Shown here in pieces: positions 8,369 to 17,070 of a stretch of DNA of 49,124 nucleotides. A model generated the notes under the pieces. It searched no databases. It saw only the letters and a list, made by a program, of their open reading frames with translations, and was not told the origin of the DNA. The first letter of the stretch is position 1. Every line of letters starts with the position of its first letter. The stretch is from Polyangiaceae bacterium (lineage in GTDB: Bacteria > Myxococcota_A > Polyangia > Polyangiales > Polyangiaceae). The translations under genes were made by a program, and so were the position numbers. The stretch is taken from the NCBI GenBank assembly GCA_029261965.1, contig JAJDAH010000455.1, forward strand, positions 1 to 49,124, written 5' to 3'.

Positions 8369-9063
8369 AGGGCGAACAACCACGGTGCTGCCCCTCCTCC
8401 TCGGCGTCGCGATGAAGTCCCCCCTGGCACACCAAAGGCGCCGGCGCACGAAGTCTCGACGCCGTCGAGTCGCACACGGCCGCTACCGGCGACAGCGAGC
8501 TTGGCCCGGTTGATCTCCACGTCGACGTAGCTCGCCGTCACCGTTCCTGCCGGTACGGCGCGCCGCCTGTCGGGGCCACTCGAAGCTCGCCTGTTGCGCG
8601 CGAACTAGCCCCGGTGCCGCGCTTGCGGTGAGAGACAGAGCCGCCTGAAGCGAAGGGGCTCGGTGGCGCACCCGATGTCTGGGCGTCCACCACATCGAAG
8701 ACGATGGGCTTCGAAGCGCAACCGGCCGCCGCGCTTTGGTCTCGCACCGATCGCGTCTCTGCGGTCGCTCCGTTTCACGATGCCCAGGTTGTATCGATGG
8801 GCGAGGGAGATTGGCCCCGCCATGAGCAAATGATCGGGGCCACGCCGTTGATCGATGCTACCGTGAAAAACAACCCATGAGCCGAAAGCGCCTCGCCATC
8901 GTGCTCGTGGCAGCCTCCGGATGGATTTCATCGAGGACAACGTTTCGCCGCCAGGCGTCATCGTCGCCAGCTGCGAGGTGCTGGTGCGCTGAAGCTCGCG
9001 TAAAGCGTGCAATCGGGCGTTCGCTACGGATTGGGCTCTCGGCTGATAGGGTTGCGTTGCACG
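8369..9063. other. Decayed intergenic region
   Basis: About 700 bases with no intact gene. Two coding-like scraps are visible: a minus-strand stretch at about 8410-8541 (YVDVEINRAKLAVAGSG) and a plus-strand stretch at 8928-8999 (DNVSPPGVIVASCEVLV). Neither has a complete gene structure. The acylase frame runs open through part of this area but its sequence there is not acylase-like. Confidence 0.35.
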
Positions 9064-9138
9064 GCGGCGCTGGCGTTGTTCCGTGAGCAGGGGTTCGAAG
9101 AGACCACGGTCGAGGAGATTGCCGAGGGCGCCCAGGTC
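9064..9138 (+). pseudogene. TetR-family N-terminal (helix-turn-helix) fragment
   Basis: Plus-strand codons read AALALFREQGFEETTVEEI then AEGAQV, the classic first two helices and start of the recognition region of a TetR regulator. The match stops abruptly near 9138, where minus-strand penicillin acylase sequence begins, so this is a junction of two unrelated genes. No start codon context remains and the rest of the regulator is missing here. A TetR C-terminal remnant exists at 22955-23290, but nothing shows that they were one gene. Confidence 0.6.
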
Positions 9139-10275
9139 ACGCACCTCGGTCTGCAGCTCCTCGAGCGAAGCCCGATCGACGTTGCCATCGCGCGTCTTCT
9201 CGGTCAGCACCTCCGCGATGCGGGCCGCGCGAAACCCGGGAGCAAAGAAACTCCCGTAGTAAAACTCGTCGTTGAGCGGATCGTTGTCGGCGGTGTGACC
9301 CCACGGGTCGTTGTTCGCGCTCGAGATGAACGCTTGGGTCCCATCGAGATGCGGAAGCCTGTCTCGACCGAGCCATTCGCCAGACCACAGGTTGGCCGGA
9401 TCGGTGCCATCCATGATGCGATTCGCCGACGGGCGCCCTGCGATGGGTCCGCGGTCGGGCACCAATCCGTTGGTGCGGTACCGGATCCCTTCGGCACTCG
9501 CCGCCATCCAGTTCTGCATCCCGGTCCTGCCCTCGTCCACGGCGTCCTCGAACTCGTCGAGGTCCTTCATTCGGTCGAAGTCGAAGAAGCCATAGAGCTC
9601 GGTGCTGGGCGTTGTCCCCGGCCAGCGAAACAAGAGCTCGCCTTGGCTGAAGAGCGCCTTCGGCACCGGAAGAATCTCGTCCGGAAGCAGAACCCCGAGA
9701 TCGCCAACTTCTCGTACGCTCAGCTCGCGCTGCTCGAGCGTTCCGTCCTCGGCGCGGACCGCAATCACCTCGGTGCGCGCGTCGATCGGCACCCGCTCAC
9801 CGCCGACGATCACCTCGCCGCCCTCGACCGGAACCTCCCAGGTGTCCATGACGTCCGCAAGTTGGTCGTCGCACCCCAGCCGACCCAGCGGTTGTGGCCA
9901 ATGTGCACCGCGGGAACGCCGACGAACGACCACCCCACTACGTCGAACGCGCCACCGGCGTCCATGGAGTTGAGGTGCGCCAAGTGCATCACGTTCGGCG
10001 TGCGCAGGGGCCCATGGGAGTCGTTTGCTAGGTAAGGGCGGCCGGTTCGACGCCGTGGTGGATCCGACGATGAACGCTTCGCCCGCCGGACGGAAAACCG
10101 GAACGTCCGCCGCTTCGGGTACGAGCGCGTCGAGCAGCGTCGTCAGAATGTCGAACGAAAGCGTGTTCGAAAAGCCAAACTGAATGGCCGTACCGATCGC
10201 GAGCGCATCCTCCGGCGTCCACGCCTCGGGCTCGAAGCCACGCGCGGCGAACTCCGGCGGCATCGGAAGGTTACC
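9139..10275 (-). pseudogene. Penicillin acylase middle region, inverted and frameshifted
   Basis: On the minus strand, from 10275 down, the sequence follows the Ntn penicillin acylase family: PPEFAARGFEPEAWTPEDA, a degenerate start of the beta subunit, LLANDSH, HIGHNRWVGWG, DVMDTWEVPVEG, QNWMAASAEGIRYRTNG and SSANNDPWG. Two single-base changes break the frame: an extra base at 10031-10032 and a missing one near 9858. The segment between them is correct only in another frame. Where the family has GSN before the FIVG-like strand, this copy reads AGEA, so the nucleophile serine seems lost. The N-terminal alpha subunit start is absent, and the C-terminal part lies on the opposite strand at 10381-10731. 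It is non-functional as written. Confidence 0.75.
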
Positions 10276-10380
10276 TTGCTCGTGCATTCGCTCGGGGTGG
10301 ACTCGATTTTGAAGGGTGAGGGCAACCTTCACCTAGTCGCCGCACTCTCGGATGCGCTCGATCTCGTGAGCATCCGAGCC

Positions 10381-10731
10381 GGTGGAGGGAGTTACGCCTG
10401 GGGCGATCTCCATCGAGCGGTGTTCCGGTTCCCGGCGCTCGAGGGAGAGACGGAGATCGCGACGCCTGGCGACGACAGCGCGCTGAACGTCGCCCAGAGT
10501 CGATGTTGGGATGCTGGGCTCGTTGCGGAAACGTGCAGGACCACGGGTGGCGCCGTCTATCGACACATCACGGGGTTCGACGAGGACGGGACGCCAGTGA
10601 CCACGTTCAATTGGCCGATGGGGGAGGGGAGCACCGACGATTGGGCGGCCGGCACATTTCGCGCTCTCAGGTTTCGAACCGACGAGGTTCGCGGCAATGC
10701 AGTCGAAACGCGTGCTCTGTCTCCACGCTGA
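10381..10731 (+). pseudogene. Penicillin acylase C-terminal fragment
   Basis: The plus-strand frame reads GGGSYAWGDLHRAVFRFP, then TPGDDSALNVAQSRCWDAG, VYRHITGFDEDGTP and TTFNWPMGEGS, ending at a TGA at 10729-10731. WGDLHR and the following pattern are typical of the last third of penicillin acylases. It continues the domain order of the minus-strand segment at 9139-10275: re-inverting that segment would bring its C-terminal end next to this fragment. It has no own start and is a leftover of the same gene or of a close paralogue. Confidence 0.65.
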
Positions 10732-10804
10732 CGCTAACCTGCGGAACGTGCAGTGCGTGCGGTCGCTGCGACGGGCTCAGGTGGTCCCTGCAGTCGAGCG
10801 CGGT

Positions 10805-10821
10805 CGGAGCACTCTGCTCCG
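10805..10821. terminator. Possible terminator hairpin
   Basis: CGGAGCA and TGCTCCG form a perfect 7-bp stem with a three-base loop between the acylase fragment and the convergent vWA gene. There is no T-run, so this is weak as an intrinsic terminator. Confidence 0.3.
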
Positions 10822-10865
10822 GGGGAGCCCGGTCTCCGGGGGGCGCGGCGAGTGCATGTCGACGA

Positions 10866-10882
10866 CGGCGAAATATCCGCCC
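10866..10882. repeat. 17-bp intergenic repeat, copy 2
   Basis: Identical to 2262-2278; here it lies 14 bases beyond the 3' end of the vWA gene. Confidence 0.6.
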
Positions 10883-10895
10883 GACGACGCAAAAT

Positions 10896-12215
10896 CTATC
10901 TGACCACGACGGTCTCACAGCCCAGCAGGATGTCGATTCGGGCCTGAGGATCGGATTTGACCTGATCGCAGACGGGCCCACACAGGACGATCTTGTCGTT
11001 TCCGTCCGCATATTGCCAACCGTCCGCGGAGTCGCACGCCGTGTCGGGATCCTGAAGGACGTCGACCGCGTCTCCGACGCCAGGCGTGTATTTCACGTTG
11101 ACCTTGGAGAAATCCACGGTCGTTCCTCCCGGTGCACTCGGGGTATCGAATTCGCACGTGAGCGCTTGACCACTGATCGCGCCCAATGCCGCGGTGAGAT
11201 CCGTCGCGAAATCGGAGGTTTGTGTCATGTCGAAATGGCAGTCGTCGGTGCACGTCGCGCTGCTCCCGGTGCCGCCTTGTTTGGCAATCTCCGAAAGCAG
11301 TGACCTCGCAGGCTCGCTCCCCGGCGCTCCGATGACGAAAGTCCGAATGCCAAAAGACGCCGCCAGTGGTACCGCCGTGCTGAGATCCGGCAGCTTGTCG
11401 GTGCTGCAGCTTTCGGCACCATCGCTGATGAGGATGGCGAAGCGGTTGCTGTTGGGATCGACGCGCTCGTCGAGATGGCGGTAGGCGGTCACGAGTGAAC
11501 CGACGAGCGGGGTGCCGCCCGCCGGAGTGACGGCGTCCAGCGTCATGCCCAAGGTGTCGATCTGAGGCTGGTCGAGCGGTGCGATGTTGACGCTCGGGAA
11601 GGAGTTGACTCCGCACTGATCGTTGTTGTTGTAAAACGAAATACCGGCGCTCGCCCCGGGTGGCAATGCGGCGAACGAGTCTTTGAGCGCTTGGATCACG
11701 ATCTCCCACTTGCTGGGCATCATCGGGTCCGCCTGCGTCGGATTGAGCTCGCAATCCGCGGATGTGGTGATCGGTGGCAGGTTGCAGTTCATGCTGCCGC
11801 TTCGGTCGATGATGAAGAGCAAGTTCGGTGGCTTGAAGTCGGACTCGACGGTATCCGCGGCGCAGCCTCCATCTGGCGGTGGTGCGCCTCCGGCCCCGCC
11901 GACGCCGCCAGTCCCTCCAGTGATGATTCCGCCGCCGGCTCCGCCGGCGCTGACCATGCCGCTGCAGACTTGGTCGCACGTCGTCTGTTCCGTCCCCGTG
12001 CATGCGCAACGTTCAGCGCAGCTTGCGCAGCCCGCGCAGTCCGGTGCGGTCGTGCAGCCTCCGGGGTTGGTCCCCCCGGCTCCGCCGAAGCTCCGGCCGC
12101 CGCCCGAAGCGGAATCGGAAGAGCAAGCTCCGATCATCGCCAGCGCCAGCGAGCTCACGATGACGGTGTTCATTCCCCACGCGCGACGTCGTGCGTGTCG
12201 TCGGGTAGCGGTCAT
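10896..12215 (-). CDS. von Willebrand factor A-domain lipoprotein with Cys-rich module
   Basis: The ATG at 12215 overlaps the TGA of the upstream gene as ATGA, so translation is probably coupled; it also gives a lipoprotein signal (MIGAC, Cys31). After a short Gly linker comes a Cys-rich module (CTTAPDCAGCASCAERCAC) that is shared with the upstream gene. A Gly-rich linker follows, and then a vWA domain from about residue 128. The MIDAS motif DRSGS is intact (Asp137, Ser139, Ser141), with further elements GGTPL and ISDGAESC. Metal-dependent protein binding outside the cell is the usual role of such domains. The partner is unknown. The long in-frame extension upstream of 12215 is not used. Confidence 0.87.
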   Translation of the reverse strand: MTATRRHARRRAWGMNTVIVSSLALAMIGACSSDSASGGGRSFGGAGGTNPGGCTTAPDCAGCASCAERCACTGTEQTTCDQVCSGMVSAGGAGGGIITGGTGGVGGAGGAPPPDGGCAADTVESDFKPPNLLFIIDRSGSMNCNLPPITTSADCELNPTQADPMMPSKWEIVIQALKDSFAALPPGASAGISFYNNNDQCGVNSFPSVNIAPLDQPQIDTLGMTLDAVTPAGGTPLVGSLVTAYRHLDERVDPNSNRFAILISDGAESCSTDKLPDLSTAVPLAASFGIRTFVIGAPGSEPARSLLSEIAKQGGTGSSATCTDDCHFDMTQTSDFATDLTAALGAISGQALTCEFDTPSAPGGTTVDFSKVNVKYTPGVGDAVDVLQDPDTACDSADGWQYADGNDKIVLCGPVCDQVKSDPQARIDILLGCETVVVR

Positions 12216-13081
12216 GGGCACATCGCCCCCGGGTTCGCGCACGATTGGGCGCCCCAGTCCCCGCGTCCGCCGAACGCAGGATTCGATTCGAACACCTCCC
12301 ATCGGCCGAACACGAAGCTGAACGTCAGTGAGTCGTACATGGCGGTCAGTGGGCCCGAGATGGCGATGTCGTTCCCGCCTGTCGTGTACGAGCCGTTCAC
12401 GAGCTGGGCGTTCTTCAGCTCGAGGTTGACGCAATCGAGGTCACCGATGATGTCCGAGCGATAGGGGACCATGCCGAAGAGTCCAGCGTCGGCGATGCCC
12501 TCGAGCTTGCCGTCACTGATTTGGAACTCGCCGGTCGGGGCTTGGTTGATCGTGAGATCCATCGTCCCGCGCACCGGGATGACCAGAAGCCCCAATATGG
12601 CCGACGACGTGTAGCCGTCGCCTGGATTCTTGGCCGGGTCGCCGTCGAACGCCCCGAAGTAGCGGCCGGCACGACACATCCCCTGGCCCGGCGCCGTTTC
12701 GGGCCAGACGAAGTTCCCCATGCCATTGACCCCGCCGCCGGTGCCGGGCGTACCGCCGGTGCCGGGCGTGCCGCCAGTGCCGGGCGTGCCGGCCATGCCG
12801 CCCGTTGCACCTCCGGTTCCCAAACCTCCAGTACCGCCTCCGACGCCCCCGCCGCAGATCGCGCTGCAGGTCCCGGTGTCGTTGCCTTCGCAGCGGCAAA
12901 TGTCGGCGCATGTCGTGCAGCCCCCGCAGTCGGGCATCGTCGTGCACCCGGCGACCGGTCCCGCGCCGCCGCCGAGCCCACCAGCGCCGCCAAAGGACCG
13001 CTGGCCGTCGGCCCCCGAGTTGCCGCACCCACAAGAGGCAGCGCCCGCGACCAGCAACAGCAAGAAACAAACCCGACGCAT
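12212..13081 (-). CDS. Cys-rich lipoprotein, paralogous N-terminus to the vWA protein
   Basis: The start at ATG 13081 gives a lipoprotein signal (GAASC, Cys17). The 289-residue product shares RSFGGAGG and the module CTTMPDCGGCTTCADICRC with the downstream vWA protein. The linker contains GTPGTG units encoded by 18-bp repeats at 12735-12788. The C-terminal 165 residues form a domain of unknown family that begins NFVWPETAPGQG and holds regular strands (ILGLLVIPVRGTMDLTI). The last four bases overlap the next start, so the two proteins are made together. A pair of surface proteins that share a Cys-rich docking module is a reasonable inference, not shown. Confidence 0.72.
   Translation of the reverse strand: MRRVCFLLLLVAGAASCGCGNSGADGQRSFGGAGGLGGGAGPVAGCTTMPDCGGCTTCADICRCEGNDTGTCSAICGGGVGGGTGGLGTGGATGGMAGTPGTGGTPGTGGTPGTGGGVNGMGNFVWPETAPGQGMCRAGRYFGAFDGDPAKNPGDGYTSSAILGLLVIPVRGTMDLTINQAPTGEFQISDGKLEGIADAGLFGMVPYRSDIIGDLDCVNLELKNAQLVNGSYTTGGNDIAISGPLTAMYDSLTFSFVFGRWEVFESNPAFGGRGDWGAQSCANPGAMCP
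12735..12788 (-). repeat. Three tandem 18-bp units in the Cys-rich lipoprotein gene
   Basis: Three units of CCGCCRGTGCCGGGCGTR (plus strand) encode GTPGTG-type repeats on the minus strand. They resemble the units at 8061-8168 in length and composition. Confidence 0.75.
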
Positions 13082-13214
13082 GAGCTCTCCGTCCGTGGGA
13101 GTAGCTGCCTCGAACAGCTCCTCGTTGCCGCAGCATCGAAAGTCTACGGCCGCATACAATGTCGGTCAATCAGTCGGCGGTAGTCGTGAGGATCCCGAAC
13201 GCCAGCGCTCGTCC

Positions 13215-14921
13215 CTAGTTTGGGCGGAACTGAACGAACGACCCTTCGAACGATCCTGCGACAGTGCCACCCGGCGTCATGCTGGCGGCGTCGAGTGTGA
13301 TGGTACCGCCGCCCCCGAATCCGACTACTTCTACGTTCTGGGGGAGCCCTGCACTCAACTCGATCAGCAGCGCTTGTGTCTCCATGCCGTGCATCGGGTG
13401 CCGGCCCGCAGTGAAGTAGACCTTGGGCAAAGTGAGAATCAGGAGTCGGAAGCGCCCGCTTGCTAGAGGGTTCAGCAAACTGACTTGAGCCTCGCTTGGA
13501 TCGGTCTCCGATGAGCCGGCCAACGCGAGCAGTGGATTCGGTTGCCACGGTTGACCGTCGATCGAGAGGCTCAAGGTGTTCGCGCCAGGTGCAGGCGAGT
13601 CACTGCCCCACGTCGTGGAGAAGGTGCCCGATAAAGGGGTGCGCGCGTCAGGACCGCAGGCGGCGCTCGCGGCGTCGGGGCGCTCGACCCAGTCCAGAGC
13701 CGACTCGACGGCAAGCAATTCGGCGCGCAGCGCAGCGCCATGCTGTGGGATGAAGTCTCGCTGTTCTTGGATGGCAACCAACGGAGCATCCGTCAGAGCC
13801 TCGATGCGATCGATTTCCGCGAGCAGCTCGCCTTCGTCCCACACTCGTTCGAACAACGCCGTCAAGCGTTCGAAGTACATCGCTCGGCCAACAGCGTGGC
13901 CATAGAGCCGATTGGCTATGGCCCCTTCGGCGAGCACCGATACCTGCTGGTTCTCTCCACCAAAAGTGCCGATGTCGGCAAAAGCGTCGTCCGTTCCCCA
14001 GGGGATGAAGAAGAATCGGTCACTCGTCGGATCGTGGTACGCGAGGTAATTGTTCTGGCCGCCAGAGTAGCTGTCCCGATGGGACACCATCGCTTCCATT
14101 GCCCAGAAGGTCAGAAAGGCGTCAATGTCGATGACTTGGCCCAGTGCATCGATCAAGTTGGCGTCGTCGACCTGGAGGGCAGCCACGACGGCGTCGAGGT
14201 CGCTGCGGTCGTTCTCGGATTCGTTGGTCTTGAGCTCCATCAGATCCATGTGGGCGTCGGTGAAGTCCGCCCCCTGTCCCTCGTAGAGGTTGCCCTCGTC
14301 GCTTTTGAAGTGGCGTCGGAGCATTGGTTTCTTGATGCTCTCGACGTTCGAGTAGATCGCCAAGTCCTCGCCATTCACGACGACGTGCGCGAAATTGCAC
14401 CGTGGGGCGACCGAGCCAGCCTTCTCGAACAAGGCGTAGGACATGCACTGGTGCGTGTTGGAAGGGTCGCTTCTGTTGTTGTTCAGAGTCAGACGCTTCA
14501 TGCCGGAGTGTCGTCGCCCGTCGACGAACTCGTCGAAGTTGACCTTCAGTGAAGGACGTACGCTAGAGAGCGATCCCAGGAAGCCCTTCTTGCGAATCGC
14601 CACATCGTCGTAGGTATCGCCATCGATCGTGACTGTCGCGCGCATGTAGGTGTACTCGTACTCGCGCGCGCATCCCGTCAATGCATCCAACGCATCGCGC
14701 CCCTCGAAGCGCAGCGTGTCCCAGTCCGCTGGCTCGACGTCGATCTCCAATTCGATCAAGTGTTCGGGATCGAACAGCGCGACGCTCGGGTCCGGGCCGG
14801 CGTCGGCGCCGTTCGGGCCTGGACCAACGCTGTCGTTCGTCGCGTCACCGCACCCCCACACGACGACCGCTGTGCCGAGGATCGCCCACCACCGATCGGT
14901 CTTTGGTCTAGGCTCCGGCAC
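13215..14921 (-). CDS. CotH-family protein kinase-like lipoprotein
   Basis: A 568-residue lipoprotein (VWGC, Cys24). From about residue 50 it follows the CotH family: an N-terminal strand region (LIELEIDVEPADWDTLR), RKKGFLGS, KRLTLNNNRSDPS, EGNLYEGQGADF, and the HRDSYSGGQNNYLAYHDP and FFFIPWGTDDAF segments characteristic of secreted CotH proteins. CotH is an atypical protein kinase in Bacillus spores; secreted bacterial relatives are mostly uncharacterised. A C-terminal beta-rich tail of about 140 residues (from GTFSTTWG) is extra and of unknown family. No close operon partner: 133 bases separate it from the gene upstream at 13081 on the other side. Confidence 0.85.
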   Translation of the reverse strand: MPEPRPKTDRWWAILGTAVVVWGCGDATNDSVGPGPNGADAGPDPSVALFDPEHLIELEIDVEPADWDTLRFEGRDALDALTGCAREYEYTYMRATVTIDGDTYDDVAIRKKGFLGSLSSVRPSLKVNFDEFVDGRRHSGMKRLTLNNNRSDPSNTHQCMSYALFEKAGSVAPRCNFAHVVVNGEDLAIYSNVESIKKPMLRRHFKSDEGNLYEGQGADFTDAHMDLMELKTNESENDRSDLDAVVAALQVDDANLIDALGQVIDIDAFLTFWAMEAMVSHRDSYSGGQNNYLAYHDPTSDRFFFIPWGTDDAFADIGTFGGENQQVSVLAEGAIANRLYGHAVGRAMYFERLTALFERVWDEGELLAEIDRIEALTDAPLVAIQEQRDFIPQHGAALRAELLAVESALDWVERPDAASAACGPDARTPLSGTFSTTWGSDSPAPGANTLSLSIDGQPWQPNPLLALAGSSETDPSEAQVSLLNPLASGRFRLLILTLPKVYFTAGRHPMHGMETQALLIELSAGLPQNVEVVGFGGGGTITLDAASMTPGGTVAGSFEGSFVQFRPN

Positions 14922-14933
14922 GCTGAAACAACG

Positions 14934-15239
14934 CTAGCATAGGGAATCCGTAGGAACTTCGGCCCTGATTTTCCGGGCGTCGGAGTCCGTCATCCTGGCT
15001 TGGCAGCCTCTATCGCGGCCGCTTGCCAGCTTTGAGATCTCGTCGAGCGCGCTCGTCATCACCATTCTCGTGCCCGCGCTCTTTGCATGCAGTCGTTGAA
15101 ACGTGGGGCAATCACCTCGATTGAGAGCGTCGAGCGCTGAACCAGAGCACTCGCGCCAGGTCCTGCCTGAATACTCCACGACGACGTCTGAACGCTCGGG
15201 AGCAGAATTTTCGCGCGGGGGTTCGGCTTCAGCTCTCAT
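14934..15239 (-). CDS. Small ORF coupled to the Hint lipoprotein gene
   Basis: A 101-residue frame whose ATG (15239-15237) overlaps the TGA of the Hint gene (15238-15236) as ATGA, the arrangement typical of translational coupling. An upstream in-frame start at 15356 would run into the Hint gene and is less likely. The product has no signal peptide, contains several cysteines (in TWRECSG, NRGDCPTF, DRGCQAR and the final SLC) and matches no family I know. In many Hint-bearing loci a small downstream gene encodes a partner or immunity protein; that is only a possibility here. It ends 13 bases before the CotH gene start. Confidence 0.4.
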   Translation of the reverse strand: MRAEAEPPRENSAPERSDVVVEYSGRTWRECSGSALDALNRGDCPTFQRLHAKSAGTRMVMTSALDEISKLASGRDRGCQARMTDSDARKIRAEVPTDSLC

Positions 15240-16361
15240 TTCTTTGGACGCGGCGTCGGGCGGTATTCGAGATCCGTGCGAACGGAGTTGCTTTCGGGGC
15301 TCTGGGCGGCCTTGTTGTGCACGAGAATCTCGCCGGCGAAGTAGGTGTGCGGCCAACCGACGCTCAGGTCGTACACCCTACGGCCGCCACCGATCGGTCG
15401 CGGCGCGGCGACGGTGGCTCGGTTGTCGATGCCAAGAAGTCGTGTGCCAGCGCGTAGGTCACTCGCCTCGATCCAACGGCCGTCGGCATAGATCGGATGA
15501 CGACCGGTGACCACCAGATCGTCGGCGACCTGAACGAGTTGCTCGCTGAAAGACTGCCACACCGCTTGCACCTTCGTGACGTGTCGGCGACCGGTCGCCA
15601 CGTCGAACGCGAGCACGGCATCACCCACGGCGAGCTCTTGCACCGACCGCGGGCCGTCGGGCGTCGCGATGTTCGTGCCTTCGGCGATGCAGACGAAAAT
15701 CTTCTGCACTCGGAGCGACAGCACCTTGCCATCGCGACTGACTATCGTTTCCGTGAAGTGCTGGTCGTAGGGGCCGCGTCTGGTCGCGATCGAGTAGCGC
15801 ACCACTCGGTTTCCCTGCTCGTCCTCCATTGTCGGCTTGACGGGCTCTGGGGCCGATCCGAGCTTCAGGTGCTCTTTGACGAACGCAGCCGATGTCGACT
15901 CGATATCGCTGATGGTCTGGAGCTCCGTGTCCACCTCAGCACCGTTCCGCTAATGGCGCTCAGGGCCACGGGCTTGAGTGGAGCGGGAAGCGCGTCCGCT
16001 GTGGCCAGGGTCGTCTTTTTTCCGTCGCCGGTCTCGATGTTGAACCGCAGCCCGCTGAACGTCTTGACCCAGTCCACGTTGCCGAGATCTTTGGCGGACT
16101 CGAAGCCAGCTCGATCCGAACGTCGTCCTTGGGCGAAATCGTGCGCACCAGCAACCGCGTCGACACCTTCAGCCCGGCGCCGTCGGTCGCTTCGGCGATA
16201 TCGCGTCGAAGCTTCGGAATCGTCGCCAGGGTTGGTCCGTCGATCGCGAGCTCGGGTATTTCCGGCTCCTGTTTGCCGGACGTATCGCCCGGCTTCGGGG
16301 ACTTCGAGTCACAGGCGAGCAGCGCGAAGGCCAGCACGACGATCCAAACTGATTGCTTCAT
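15236..16361 (-). pseudogene. Lipoprotein with C-terminal Hint (intein-like) domain, split by two frameshifts
   Basis: Three frames join into one protein of about 375 residues. From ATG 16361: a lipoprotein signal (FALLAC, Cys17) and about 85 residues of mature sequence. After a missing base near 16110: ESAKDLGNVDWVKTF through LKPVALSAISG. After a second missing base near 15945: VDTELQTISDIES, running into a complete Hint domain. The Hint domain starts with Cys in VCIAEGTNIATPDG, has the VVTGRHPIY block with its His, and ends FAGEILVHN followed by Lys and a 24-residue tail. Hint domains cleave the chain at their N-terminal Cys. A GTG at 15934 could start the last part alone (232 residues). 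Either the gene is decayed or the two indels are sequence errors. Confidence 0.65.
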
Positions 16362-16494
16362 GTCCGTGCGACCGAGTGCGTCCGGGGCGGAGTCGTTGGG
16401 ACTACGAGCGAGCACGGCGGCGGATCGACTCGGAGGTTGATCGGGCATCGCATGCGGCCGGCGCCTAAAGGAGGAGCAAATTGCCCCCGATGGG

Positions 16495-16830
16495 TTAATA
16501 GTCCTTGGCGGGGATCGACCATTCGCAACCGGTGTTCACGGTCTTGATGGCGTCGTTGTAGTCCTGGGGTAGCCGCCCGTCGGCCAGTGGAAACGACTTG
16601 CCGGCGACGCCGTTCTTCGAGCAAGTGCAGCTCGTTGGCTCGCCCTCGTCGCACTTCACCGCATAGGAGGCTTTGTCGGGGCAACCCCCCGCGGTCAGAT
16701 TCATCCCGGGCGTCCCACTCATTCCGTAGCTGGAGCAAGACGCGGACTTTTGTTTGTCTTTGCAGCCCACCAGAGCGAGGCACGCAGAGAGCACGGTTGA
16801 GGTGAGCAGGGCCGATCGTGGAAAGTGCAT
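16495..16830 (-). CDS. Small Cys-rich lipoprotein
   Basis: A 111-residue protein with a lipoprotein signal (LALVGC, Cys23) and a short mature part holding several cysteines (SASCSSYG, AGGCPDK, VKCDEG, SCTCSKNG, NTGCEWS), probably disulfide-bonded. No known family. The gene lies 133 bases upstream of the Hint lipoprotein gene on the same strand and may share a transcript. The AT-rich stretch 16490-16500 near its stop carries no clear terminator. Confidence 0.6.
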   Translation of the reverse strand: MHFPRSALLTSTVLSACLALVGCKDKQKSASCSSYGMSGTPGMNLTAGGCPDKASYAVKCDEGEPTSCTCSKNGVAGKSFPLADGRLPQDYNDAIKTVNTGCEWSIPAKDY

Positions 16831-16968
16831 GTCTCGATGAGTCTATCACGAGGGCTACGGCGAGTTAGTCACTCTGTCCGCTTTCGGTGGTCCACATCAT
16901 GACGGAGCGTCAGCGGCGGATGGCGATGCTAGCCACCGCACCGAGCGACGCGATGGACTTTCTGTTCG

Positions 16969-17016
16969 CTCGTCAGCTTCGAACGGGCGCTCGAGGCGCG
17001 CGTCGAACACTGACGG
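16969..17016 (+). repeat. 48-bp repeat, copy 2 (orphan gene end)
   Basis: Matches 575-622 at 44 of 48 bases and encodes the same C-terminal peptide LVSFERALEARVEH plus stop, but there is no gene in front of it. It is probably all that remains of a paralogue. Confidence 0.65.
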
Positions 17017-17070
17017 CTGCTCTCGGCTTCGACAGCACGACCGTTGCGGTCCGGACCCGAACCGTCGAAC

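Noticed and set aside
8605-9060. Continuation of the acylase frame downstream of its last motif
   Set aside because: The residues there are arginine-rich and unlike the family, and the opposite strand holds real TetR codons, so the frame is open only by chance.
10333-10566. Minus-strand extension of the acylase towards its missing N-terminus
   Set aside because: The peptide does not resemble the alpha subunit and is antisense to the real C-terminal fragment.
12216-12434. Longer N-terminus for the vWA protein
   Set aside because: The extension is arginine-rich and lies over the upstream gene; the lipoprotein signal starts at 12215.
15240-15356. Earlier start for the small ORF after the Hint gene
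   Set aside because: It would overlap the Hint-coding end antisense-free but in a frame of low-complexity arginine codons; the ATGA overlap start is better supported.
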